From assembly GCA_026417795.1 (NCBI GenBank), contig JAOACP010000012.1:1-55664 (forward strand): 55,664 nt of DNA, given 5' to 3'. The notes under the pieces were generated by a model that did not search any database, was not told where the DNA came from, and saw only the letters and a program-made list of their open reading frames with translations. Position numbers and translations under genes: made by a program. Below, piece by piece: positions 48,801-55,664 of the stretch (positions within the stretch are counted from its first letter, which is position 1; every line of letters begins with the position of its first letter). This DNA comes from Thermanaerothrix sp. (GTDB taxonomy: Bacteria > Synergistota > Synergistia > Synergistales > Synergistaceae).

Positions 48801-50038
48801 CAGAAAGACGCCTCCTCTATAAAGACCTCGTGAAGGGCCCTTACGGCCTCATCACACCGATTGGCGGGCACCACGCAGGTGAGCGACAGGGAGTTGGAGG
48901 ATATCATGTCTATGTTTATGCCCTCCTCCGCCAGGGCCTGGAACATGCGGACCGGCAGCTCCGGGTGGTTCGCTATCCCCGCCCCAACCACGGACACCCG
49001 GGCTATCTCGGAGTCAAACCCCACCCCCTGGGCCTCCACCTCCTGGCAGAAGTCCCTGGTTATGTCTATGGCCTCGTCCAGACAGGTCTTCTTCACCAGG
49101 AAGGTTATGTCGTTAAGGCCTCCCCTCATGGTGTTCTGGATTATCATCTCCGCGCCGATGCCCCTTTCCGCCAGGCTCCGGAAGAGCCTAAGCGCCACGC
49201 CGGGCATGTCCGGCACCCCTATGACGGTTATCTTGGCCACCTTGGTGTCGTGGACCACCGCCTTTATGACAAGACCTTCGCTCACCGGGTTAGTCATCAC
49301 CCAAGTTCCCTCCTCTTCGGTGAAGCTGGAGCCCACATAAAGGGGCACCTGGTACCTCATGGCCATCTCGACGCTCCAGGCCTGAAGCATCTTGGCCCCC
49401 AGGGCGGACATCTCCATGCACTCCTCGTAGCTTATGCCCTTGAGCTTCACCGCCCCCTTCACCACCTTTGGATCCGCGGACATGATGCCCGCCACGTCCT
49501 TCAATATCTGGCAGCTATGGGCCTTAAGGGCGGCGGCCAGGGCCACGGCTGAGAGATCCGACCCTCCCCTCCCAAGGGTTATCACGTCCCCAGAGTCGGT
49601 CACCGCCTGGAAGCCGGTAACCACCGGCACAAGGCCTCTGTCCAGGGCCTCCTCCACCGCTGAGGCCTCCACCCGGTATATGCGGCCCTCGGTGGGGAAC
49701 CCCACCGCCTTGAACCCCGCCTGGGCGGCGGTGAAGGACACAGCCCCCACCCCCTCCCCCTGAAGGGCCAGGGCGAGCAGCGCCACGCTCTGCTGTTCGC
49801 CGGTGGCCAAGAGCTGATCCAGCTCCCGGCCGTCACACCTAAGGGAGACGTCCCGGGCCAAGGACAGAAGCCTGTCGGTGGTGCTTCCCATGGCGGACAC
49901 CACCACCGCCACCCGGAACCCCTGATCCTTGACGGACTTTATACGGCGGGCCACCGCCCTCATCCTCTCGGGGTCCGCCACGGAGCTTCCACCGAACTTG
50001 AGAACCGTCAAGGGCAGATCCGTCATCCTCTCAGCCAA
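48800..50038 (-). CDS. lysC: Aspartate kinase
   Basis: First step of the aspartate family pathway. The 412-residue protein starts with KFGGSSVAD (14-22), has the TLGRGGSDLSAVALAAAL substrate motif, and two C-terminal ACT domains (about 265-412) that usually give end-product inhibition. TTG at 50038 lies six bases after GGGGGTG; thrB ends immediately before. It is monofunctional: no homoserine dehydrogenase is fused or adjacent. Confidence 0.94.
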   Translation of the reverse strand: MAERMTDLPLTVLKFGGSSVADPERMRAVARRIKSVKDQGFRVAVVVSAMGSTTDRLLSLARDVSLRCDGRELDQLLATGEQQSVALLALALQGEGVGAVSFTAAQAGFKAVGFPTEGRIYRVEASAVEEALDRGLVPVVTGFQAVTDSGDVITLGRGGSDLSAVALAAALKAHSCQILKDVAGIMSADPKVVKGAVKLKGISYEECMEMSALGAKMLQAWSVEMAMRYQVPLYVGSSFTEEEGTWVMTNPVSEGLVIKAVVHDTKVAKITVIGVPDMPGVALRLFRSLAERGIGAEMIIQNTMRGGLNDITFLVKKTCLDEAIDITRDFCQEVEAQGVGFDSEIARVSVVGAGIANHPELPVRMFQALAEEGINIDMISSNSLSLTCVVPANRCDEAVRALHEVFIEEASF

Positions 50039-50043
50039 TTAAA

Positions 50044-50982
50044 TCACCCCCCCGCAAGGCGTCTTACCTCGGCGCCTGAGGCCGGACAGTGGAGGACGAA
50101 GAACCGGGACCTCACCCCATGCTCCATGAAGGTGCCACACATGGCCTGGGCCACCAGGCTGGGGGAGCCCTTCACAAGGGCTATCACGCTGGGCCCAGAT
50201 CCGCTTATGGCCACCCCAAGACAGCCCGGCACGGACTTCACCCGCTCCATTATCACCTCTCCGCCGGGGAACAGCTTGGACCTGTAGGGTTGATGCAGCC
50301 GGTCATCCATGCCAAAGGCCAAGAGGTCGAACCTTCCCATGGACCAGGCGGCGGCCAGAAGCGCCGCCCTGCCCAGGTTGAACACCGCGTCCTCGAAGCT
50401 GACCATCTTGGGCAGGGCGCTTCGGGCCTCGTGGGTGTTGACCATTACATCAGGGACCGCCACCACCGCCATGAGGTCCTTAGGCGGCTGCGGCAGCTTC
50501 AGGAACTTAAGCCCCTGCTCGCCCATGCAGCTTACCACCACCCCGCCGAGAAGGCAGGGGACCACGTTGTCCGGGTGCCCCTCCAGCAAGACCATCAACC
50601 GAAGCAGTTCCTCCTGGGACACCTTCATCCCCGACACCTCCGCCGCCAGGAGCACCCCCGCCACCACCGCCGTGGCGGAGCTGCCAAGTCCCCGGCTCAA
50701 GGGTATGGCGTTGTGGCACCTAAGCCAAAGGCCGTGGCTTTTAACTCCCATGGCGTCACAGGCCGCCAGGTAGCTTTTCACCACCCCGTTCTCCTCCAAA
50801 GAGGCGGGATCCATGGACCCTACCCCCTCTCCTATGACCTCCACCTTGAACTCCCCTTCCGGGAGCAGCTCCATGAGGTCGAACACGTTGTACAGGGAAA
50901 GGGCCATACCCATGGCGTCGAAGCCGGAACCCAGGTTTGCGCTGGTGGCGGGGGCCTTCACGGAGAGCATGGGGCGCCTCAT
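50044..50982 (-). CDS. thrB: Homoserine kinase
   Basis: GHMP-family kinase making O-phosphohomoserine for ThrC. The 312-residue protein begins APATSANLGSGFDAMG and carries the ATP-binding PLSRGLGSSATA at 94-105 and a C-terminal GVAISGSGPSVIAL. ATG overlaps the thrC stop as ATGA. Confidence 0.95.
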   Translation of the reverse strand: MRRPMLSVKAPATSANLGSGFDAMGMALSLYNVFDLMELLPEGEFKVEVIGEGVGSMDPASLEENGVVKSYLAACDAMGVKSHGLWLRCHNAIPLSRGLGSSATAVVAGVLLAAEVSGMKVSQEELLRLMVLLEGHPDNVVPCLLGGVVVSCMGEQGLKFLKLPQPPKDLMAVVAVPDVMVNTHEARSALPKMVSFEDAVFNLGRAALLAAAWSMGRFDLLAFGMDDRLHQPYRSKLFPGGEVIMERVKSVPGCLGVAISGSGPSVIALVKGSPSLVAQAMCGTFMEHGVRSRFFVLHCPASGAEVRRLAGG

Positions 50983-52013
50983 GCCAGCACCTCCCTTATG
51001 GCATGCCAGGAGGCGTCCACCTCCACGGGATCTGCCGCCATCCCAAGGGGCGTCTCCAGGTCTTTAAGGCCGTTGCCGGTGAGGACCATGACCACCTTTA
51101 TCCCCTTGGGAAGCCTTCCAAGGGACTTGAGCTTGAAGAGCCCCGCCAGGGGCACACAGGATGCGGGCTCCGCGAAGATGCCGCACCGGGCGAGCTTCAT
51201 CTGGGCTTCCAGTATCTCCTGATCCGAAACCGACTCGAAAAAACCGCCGCTCATCTTGACCGCCCAGCGGGCCTTTGGGGCGTTGACGGGCTTGCCTATC
51301 CTTATGGCGGTGGCCACGGTGCTGGGGTTTTCCACGAACTCCCCCCGCACCATGGGGGACGCCCCTTCCGCCTGGAAGCCCGCCATCACCGGCACCTTGG
51401 GGATGAGCCCCTCCCGCCGGTAACGAACAAACCCCGCCCAATAGGCGGTTATGTTGCCCGCGTTCCCCACCGGGATGGCCAGCCAGTCGGGGGCTCCCTT
51501 CAGCTGATCGCATATCTCGAAGGCGCCGGACATCTGTCCCTTAAGCCTCATGGGGTTCACGGAGTTGACCACCTTCAGCCCAAGCTCAGGGGCTATCTCC
51601 CGCACCAGCTTCAGGGCATCGTCGAAGCTTCCCCTGACCGCCACCACCTTGGCGCCGTAGATGAGCGCCTGGGCCACCTTGCCCTTGGCGACCTTGCCGC
51701 TGGGGAGCAGCACAGAACAGGAAAGCCCCCCCGCGGAGGCGTAAGCGGCGGCGGATGCGGAGGTGTTCCCCGTGGAGGCGCAGATGACGCCCCGGGCCCC
51801 CTCCTCCATGGCCTTGGACACCGCCAGCACCATGCCCCGATCCTTGAAGGAGCCCGTGGGGTTCGCCCCCTCCACCTTTGCCCACAGCTGAACTTCCAGC
51901 GCCTCCTCCAACCGCTCCAACCTCACCAGCGGCGTGTTCCCCTCCCCCAGGTCAAGGCACGGAGTCCTTGACGAAATGGGGAAAAACCTTCCGTAGCGAC
52001 CAAGAATGCCCAA
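50979..52013 (-). CDS. thrC: Threonine synthase
   Basis: PLP enzyme converting O-phosphohomoserine to threonine. From TTG at 52013 it is 344 aa, aligning with the usual GLIEKY-F-P start (here GILGRYGRFFPIS). The PLP lysine is K57 in NPTGSFKDRG; LGEGNTPLV precedes it and the glycine-rich VGNAGN loop follows. The GTG three codons upstream abuts the GGAGGGG ribosome binding site and cannot be the start. First gene of the T-box operon. Confidence 0.93.
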   Translation of the reverse strand: MGILGRYGRFFPISSRTPCLDLGEGNTPLVRLERLEEALEVQLWAKVEGANPTGSFKDRGMVLAVSKAMEEGARGVICASTGNTSASAAAYASAGGLSCSVLLPSGKVAKGKVAQALIYGAKVVAVRGSFDDALKLVREIAPELGLKVVNSVNPMRLKGQMSGAFEICDQLKGAPDWLAIPVGNAGNITAYWAGFVRYRREGLIPKVPVMAGFQAEGASPMVRGEFVENPSTVATAIRIGKPVNAPKARWAVKMSGGFFESVSDQEILEAQMKLARCGIFAEPASCVPLAGLFKLKSLGRLPKGIKVVMVLTGNGLKDLETPLGMAADPVEVDASWHAIREVLA

Positions 52014-52375
52014 AGAAGCCACCCCCTCCGTATATGAGCAAGGCGGCCCCGTCGTCAGGAGACGGGGCCGCCGCGGTTCCACTCCAGTTCCCAGGCCCCC
52101 TCAACGGTTATCAAGGGTCGGCCCAGGCCCTCAAAGCCCTCTGTCGGGGGGCACCCGTGCGCCTTGCCCCCATGGGTCCTTAGACTCACAAGTTCAACAC
52201 CGGAACCCATGGAGTTTTTTCGGCGCCCGCTCCGGGACGGTCTTCCCGGCGGGACCGCGGGAGCCCTCTCAGCCTTCGGGGCCCCCTCTCTGGGGCGGTG
52301 AAACGCCGGTACTCTTCCCTTCATGGCGTTAACTATTCATCTGTAGACCCAAGGTCGCCAAAGGACCTTAAATTG
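52014..52375 (-). promoter_or_regulatory. Threonine-specific T-box leader of thrC-thrB-lysC-asd
   Basis: On the minus strand a roughly 360-base leader carries T-box hallmarks in order. Stem I has AGAGTA (52310-52315), helix CCGGCG/CGCCGG (52304-52309 with 52246-52251), a CAGAGAG bulge and GGCTGAGAG distal loop. The specifier side reads GAAG-ACC-G (52238-52245), ACC being a Thr codon at 52239-52241. An 8-bp stem II/III (CCATGGGT/ACCCATGG) follows, then the T-box AGTGGAACCGCGG (52071-52083), whose TGGA should pair with a UCCA acceptor end. Uncharged tRNA-Thr(GGU) is therefore the expected ligand, switching on threonine synthesis. Confidence 0.87.
52042..52072 (-). terminator. T-box terminator-like hairpin without U-tract
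   Basis: Perfect 12-bp stem (52042-52053 with 52061-52072, 7-base loop) whose 5' arm overlaps the end of the T-box sequence, as competing terminators do. What follows on the minus strand is TTGCTC, not a U-run, so termination may be weak or control may act otherwise. Confidence 0.65.
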
Positions 52376-52381
52376 GGAGGT

Positions 52382-52410
52382 TTTATACAATATGCCGCCT
52401 TCCTTGTCAA
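52382..52410 (-). promoter_or_regulatory. Consensus promoter of the thr operon
   Basis: Minus-strand perfect TTGACA (52405-52410) and TATAAA (52382-52387) with 17-base spacing, starting the T-box leader near 52375. Confidence 0.85.
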
Positions 52411-52425
52411 CCATGCCTCATAACT

Positions 52426-52479
52426 TTGTAACCGGCCAGAGATACTGTCACCCTATAAGGGGGCGGAGAAAATGTCACC
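52426..52479. repeat. Two abutting imperfect 27-bp repeats, possible IS-end relic
   Basis: Copies at 52426-52452 and 52453-52479 are directly joined. On the minus strand both begin GGTGACA and share TCTC, CC and TTA at matching positions. Repeated TGACA-TTTTC-like units are typical of transposase-binding ends of some insertion sequences. No transposase remains nearby. Confidence 0.5.
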
Positions 52480-52535
52480 ATGAGAAGGGATGACGTTTTC
52501 TTGAGTGAAAAGGGATCAAGGCGGGTATATTTTAT

Positions 52536-52736
52536 GGCGCGGTGCTTGCTTTTGGAGAAAAGGGTAAGCTGACAGCAGCCAAAGAAACCCGGGTTACCCG
52601 TCGGCGGAAGCTTGAGGCCCCTATACCCAAGGCCGTCTGGACAGGGCGGGGGCTTGGGGAGGAAGCCCTGGGATCTAGGCTTCATGGGGCCGTTAAACAC
52701 AAAAAGCTTACCGCTGGAAGGGGTATTTACCGCCGG
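52536..52736 (+). ncRNA. Candidate structured non-coding RNA
   Basis: About 200 bases with nested complementary segments by eye: GCGGT/ACCGC near the ends, GGTAAGCT (52563-52570)/AGCTTACC (52705-52712), GGCCCC/GGGGCC, CCCAAGGCC/GGGCTTGGG, and GAAGCC/GGCTTC. A TATATT (52526-52531) with TTGAGT 19 bases upstream could be its promoter. A closing stem, an unpaired bubble and an inner stem recall 6S RNA, but the inner part is branched and no family motif was identified. Not protein coding as far as can be seen. Confidence 0.3.
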
Positions 52737-52764
52737 AGGGCTTTTAAAAGGAACCTGCTTATGG

Positions 52765-52770
52765 TATATT
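52765..52770 (+). promoter_or_regulatory. Possible -10 element of greA
   Basis: TATATT about 95 bases before the greA start; the -35 position holds only TTTTAA, so the promoter is tentative. Confidence 0.35.
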
Positions 52771-52863
52771 TCAGCGTCTGATGGATCCTAAATCGCCTTG
52801 AGGGCAGGGGCGGCCCCTTCCTCCAAGGCAAAAAACACATAAGAGTCTTCGGAGGTATGGTTG

Positions 52864-53358
52864 ATGGCCATTCAGCGTTCCGGCGAGGATCAGGTGATAA
52901 TGACCCGTGAGGGTTACGAGAAGCTAAAGCAGGAGTTGGCCTCCCTTCGGGGGGACGGCAGGTCCGAGATAGCCTCCAAGCTGGAGGAGGCCAGGGCCTT
53001 CGGGGATTTGAGCGAAAACGCGGAGTACCACGCCGCCAAGGAAGAGCAGGAGAAGCTGGAGAGCCGCATCATGTGGCTCGAGTACCAGCTCAGCAAGGCC
53101 AAGGTGGTGGAGGCCTCGGACATAGACGCCAGCATAGTGAGCCTGGGCACCAAGGTGGTTTTAAGGGACCTTGATACAAACCAAACCTTCACCTACGTTT
53201 TGGTCGGCTCCGAAGAGGCGGATCCAAAGGCCAACAGGATATCCGCCCAGAGTCCTGTGGGGAAGGCCATAATAGGCAAGTCCGCCGGCGAGGACGTGCT
53301 GGTCCGGGTGCCCAAGGGAACCAGACATCTCAAGATAGAGGCCATATCCATAGACTAA
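52864..53358 (+). CDS. greA: Transcription elongation factor GreA
   Basis: Stimulates transcript cleavage in backtracked RNA polymerase. From ATG at 52864 (GGAGG eight bases upstream) it is 164 aa. The N-terminal coiled coil includes MTREGYEKLKQELASLR and the acidic tip region ARAFGDLSENAEYHAAKEEQ; the C-terminal FKBP-like domain includes ISAQSPVGKAIIGKSAGEDV. Ten of its twelve Ile codons are AUA. Confidence 0.97.
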   Translation: MAIQRSGEDQVIMTREGYEKLKQELASLRGDGRSEIASKLEEARAFGDLSENAEYHAAKEEQEKLESRIMWLEYQLSKAKVVEASDIDASIVSLGTKVVLRDLDTNQTFTYVLVGSEEADPKANRISAQSPVGKAIIGKSAGEDVLVRVPKGTRHLKIEAISID

Positions 53359-53392
53359 GGGGCCTTAAGCGCCCCGGCGAAGGACCGATGAA

Positions 53393-53415
53393 GGGCCCCC
53401 AAGGGGTCCTTTTTT
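53393..53415 (+). terminator. Rho-independent terminator of greA
   Basis: Seven-bp stem with one G-U pair (53393-53399 with 53403-53409, loop of 3) followed by six Ts, 35 bases after the greA stop. Confidence 0.85.
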
Positions 53416-53552
53416 GCTTAACCTTCATCCTAAAACGCCGCCGCTCACTCCGCCTCATCGGCCCTTGTGGACTTTGCGGACAGCATCAGGTCATCCTAAA
53501 AACGGTGATCCCGTCGTCTTAAACAATATCTGCCAAGGGGTGAAATTTTCGG

Positions 53553-54827
53553 ATGGAGATGGCAAATCCACAGTGGATGGGGCTGGCGGTGTTTGCAGCC
53601 ACCTACGCGCTCATAGTATCGGAGAAGGTTGACAGGGTTGCGGCCGCCATGGGCGGCATATGCGCGGTCCTGCTGCTTCGCCTGGTCGATCAGGAGCGGG
53701 CCTTTTCGTTCATAGACTTCAACACCATAGGACTCCTCATGGGGATGATGATCCTGGTGGGGGTGGTGAAGAAGACGGGGCTCATAGAGCTGGCGGCGGT
53801 GAAGGCCATCGCCATGAGTTCCGGCAGCCCCTTGAGGCTCATAGTACTGCTCTCGGTGCTCACAGCGGTGGTGTCCGCGTTCCTGGACAACGTTACGACG
53901 GTCCTCATAACCGGCCCGATCGTGATGGCGGTGTGCGACGTTTTGGACCTAAACCCAATGCCCTTCGCCCTTTCCATGATCTTCTCCTCCAACATAGGGG
54001 GCACCGCCACCCTCATAGGGGATCCACCTAACATCCTCATAGGTTCCGCCGCAAAGCTCAGCTTCAACGACTTCATAGCCAACATGGCGCTACCAAGCGC
54101 CATCTCCCTTGTGGCATCCATCATCACGGTGATAATCATCTACCGCAAGGACCTTTCGGAGCCCCCAAGGAGCTCCGTGAGCTTCCAACAGGAGCGCCAG
54201 CGCCTGGATCCGGTCATAACCCCCCGGGTGCTGGTGATCCTGGGGCTGGTCATGGGGGCCTTCCTGCTTCACCACCTTTTGCACCTGGAAGCTGCCACCA
54301 TCGCCCTTACCGGGGCGGCGGCGGCCCTCATAACCTGCAAGGTGGACGTGGAGGAGGTTATAATGCACGAGGTTGACTGGGTGACACTGGTCTTCTTCTC
54401 CGCCCTCTTCATGCTGGTGGGAACGGTGGACCACCTGGGCATAATATCAAAGGGGGCGAAGCTCATGGTGAGCCAGGTGGGGGAAAACCCCAAGGTCATG
54501 GCAATGGTCATCGTCTGGGGATCCGGCATCATATCAGGAGTGGTGGACAACGTGCCCTACGCCGCCGCCATGATACCCATGGTCAGGGACCTAGCCCATT
54601 TGACCGGGGCCAACGTAACCCCCCTTTGGTGGTCCCTGGCGCTGGGATCGTGCCTTGGAGGCAACAGCACCCTGGTGGGGGCCTCCGCCAACATAGTGAC
54701 CGCCAGGATCGCGGAGAGAAGCGGATGCAACATCACGTTCAAGGGCTTTCTCAAAGCCGGAATTCCGGTATCCGTATCGACCCTTTTGATCTCCTCCGCT
54801 TACGTGCTAATCCGATATTACTGGTAG
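53553..54827 (+). CDS. ArsB/NhaD-superfamily membrane permease
   Basis: Polytopic ion transporter of 424 aa with about eleven membrane segments. The inverted-repeat signatures of the family are visible: FLDNVTTVLITGP and SNIGGTATLIGDPPNILIG in the first half, then VDNVPYAAAMIPMV and GGNSTLVGASANIVTA in the second. Such proteins include arsenite, Na+/H+ and anion carriers; substrate cannot be fixed. The ATG lies ten bases after GGGGTG. A Na+-linked role would suit the pyrophosphatase but is a guess. Confidence 0.85.
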   Translation: MEMANPQWMGLAVFAATYALIVSEKVDRVAAAMGGICAVLLLRLVDQERAFSFIDFNTIGLLMGMMILVGVVKKTGLIELAAVKAIAMSSGSPLRLIVLLSVLTAVVSAFLDNVTTVLITGPIVMAVCDVLDLNPMPFALSMIFSSNIGGTATLIGDPPNILIGSAAKLSFNDFIANMALPSAISLVASIITVIIIYRKDLSEPPRSSVSFQQERQRLDPVITPRVLVILGLVMGAFLLHHLLHLEAATIALTGAAAALITCKVDVEEVIMHEVDWVTLVFFSALFMLVGTVDHLGIISKGAKLMVSQVGENPKVMAMVIVWGSGIISGVVDNVPYAAAMIPMVRDLAHLTGANVTPLWWSLALGSCLGGNSTLVGASANIVTARIAERSGCNITFKGFLKAGIPVSVSTLLISSAYVLIRYYW

Positions 54828-54862
54828 CGGAAAGCACCGCGCCGGCCCCCAAACAGAACAAA

Positions 54863-54896
54863 AGCGGGCGGAGCCGTCCACGGCCTTCCGCCCGCT
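54863..54896. terminator. Bidirectional terminator between the permease gene and ddl
   Basis: Ten-bp perfect outer stem (54863-54872 with 54887-54896) with an inner 5-bp stem. The plus strand continues CGTTTTAT and the minus strand TTTTGTTC, so it can serve both converging genes. Confidence 0.85.
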
Positions 54897-54918
54897 CGTT
54901 TTATCCCCGGCAGGGATC

Positions 54919-55645
54919 TTAAGGCCCGATGGATGCCTCGCATATGCGGCGAAGCATCTCCTCAAAGGACCATCCGAAGGCCTTGGCGGACTTAGGCACC
55001 AAGCTTGTGGCGGTCATGCCCGGCGCGGTGTTCACCTCCAACACGTAGGCCCTGCCGGTACCCTCCTCCAACCGCAGATCCACCCGGGAGTACACCGAAC
55101 AGCCCATGGCGTTGTAGGCCTTCACCGCCGCTTGGGACACTTCCCGAAGCTCCTCTTCCGTCAGTGGTGCGGGACAAAGGTACTCGGTCATGCCGGGGGT
55201 GTACTTGCTGTCGTAATCGTAGAAGCCCCCAAGGGGCCTTATCTCCACCGGCGGAAGCGGCATGGCCCCGTCCTCGCCGTCGAAGACCGCCACGGTGAGC
55301 TCCCTGCCAGCTATGAACCTCTCCGCCACCACCTTAGGGTCGTAGCGCCTGGCCTCCACCAGAGCCCCTTCAATCTGACGGTGATCGTCCACAATGCCTA
55401 TTCCCACGGTGCTTCCGCACCGGCAAGGTTTGACCACCATCTTGCCCCACCTATCAAGGGCCCCGGCGAGAAGGTCCATGGGGGATCCGCCCTCATCAAC
55501 CACGACTCCCGGCGGTATCAAAACCCCCCGGGACTCAAGGACCGCCCTTGTCACGTCCTTGTCCATGCAAGCCCAGCAAGCCCCCCACCTAGGGCCGGTG
55601 TGAGGTATCCCATGGGCCTCCAACAGACACTGCAGGGTTCCATCC
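54919..55645 (-). CDS. ddl: D-alanine-D-alanine ligase, 5' end cut
   Basis: ATP-grasp ligase making the D-Ala-D-Ala dipeptide for peptidoglycan. About 241 genomic codons remain; the N-terminal part is lost. Visible are DGTLQCLLEAHGIPHTG, the ATP-binding loop KPCRCGSTVGI with the catalytic Ser, an omega loop FYDYDSKY with Tyr (Phe would suggest D-lactate), and EVNTAPGMTATSLVPKSA near the C-terminus. The apparent ATG at 55662 lies in the adapter and is not a real start. Confidence 0.92.
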
Positions 55646-55664
55646 CTGTCGCTTATACACATCT
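55646..55664. other. Nextera mosaic-end adapter, one mismatch (artefact)
   Basis: The last 19 bases match the reverse complement of the mosaic end except for G instead of T at 55651. It creates a false start codon for ddl. Confidence 0.93.

Larger units (their letters stand above)
52480..52863. other. Gene-free stretch before greA
   Basis: No credible protein gene: a 79-codon plus-strand frame resembles nothing known and runs through the hairpins. The stretch holds the candidate structured RNA at 52536-52736, a GC hairpin at 52795-52829 followed by A rather than T on the plus strand (so no terminator), and the greA promoter and ribosome binding site. Confidence 0.5.

Noticed and set aside
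52571-52600. Segment resembling the 3' end of RNase P RNA (AGAAACCCGGGTT)
   Set aside because: The rest of the RNA, including the conserved GAGGAAAGTCC region upstream, is absent; the space is occupied by the T-box on the other strand.
52542-52781. 79-codon frame on the plus strand before greA
   Set aside because: No ribosome binding site or similarity, composition unlike the neighbours, and it crosses strong RNA stems.

Overview
This is a chromosomal segment of core genes from a GC-rich diderm bacterium, probably a thermophile of the phylum Synergistota (Thermanaerovibrio-like). That assignment is an inference from content. LPS-export genes and MurJ point to an outer membrane. A T-box leader and a CIRCE element resemble Firmicutes-style regulation. 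A Na+-type membrane pyrophosphatase is present, TTG and GTG starts are common, and AUA is the favoured Ile codon despite the high GC. Both ends of the window are Nextera mosaic-end adapter rather than genome, so the first and last genes are cut and one apparent start codon is adapter-derived.

Layout. 1-13.7 kb (all minus): tsaC (cut), tgt, tatD; metG; then an operon read as radical SAM protein, DUF2344 partner, rng, smc, trmN-like, rsmI. 13.9-20.8 kb (minus): a shape and division operon read mreB, mreC, mreD, mrdA, minC, minD, minE, rodA. 20.9-26.3 kb: lapA-like, recJ, relA/spoT, dtd, MBL hydrolase. 26.5-30.6 kb: yajC-secD-secF, ridA-rex, rqcP. 30.7-34.7 kb: dnaG, rpoD and an eRF1-like (baeRF/Vms1-like) gene. 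34.9-38.9 kb: membrane pyrophosphatase hppA and mobB (minus), HD-GYP phosphodiesterase (plus). 38.9-42.7 kb: guaA, then groES-groEL under CIRCE. 42.7-47.7 kb: lptA-like, lptB, murJ, a secreted protein, a tiny zinc ribbon, tsaD. 47.8-52.4 kb: thrC-thrB-lysC-asd behind a threonine T-box. 52.4-54.9 kb: a gene-poor stretch, then greA and an ArsB/NhaD-type permease (plus). 54.9 kb to the end: ddl (minus, cut).

How the genes fit together. Envelope building dominates: MreBCD, PBP2, RodA, MurJ, Ddl, the aspartate pathway and LPS export, with Min placing the division site. A second theme is translation quality and tRNA/rRNA modification: Tgt, RsmI, TrmN-like, TsaC, TsaD, Dtd, RidA, RelA/SpoT, RqcP and the eRF1-like protein. 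No tRNA, rRNA, CRISPR array, prophage or intact insertion sequence was seen.

The most unusual features are: (i) a full eRF1-like bacterial protein whose GGQ-type tripeptide reads Gly-Gly-Glu, lying beside the ribosome-quality-control gene rqcP; (ii) a threonine T-box with specifier ACC whose terminator-like hairpin lacks a U-tract; (iii) an adjacent stretch holding two abutting 27-bp repeats that look like a transposon end and a potentially structured RNA; and (iv) several palindromes in the leaders of hppA, dnaG and the mobB/HD-GYP divergent region.
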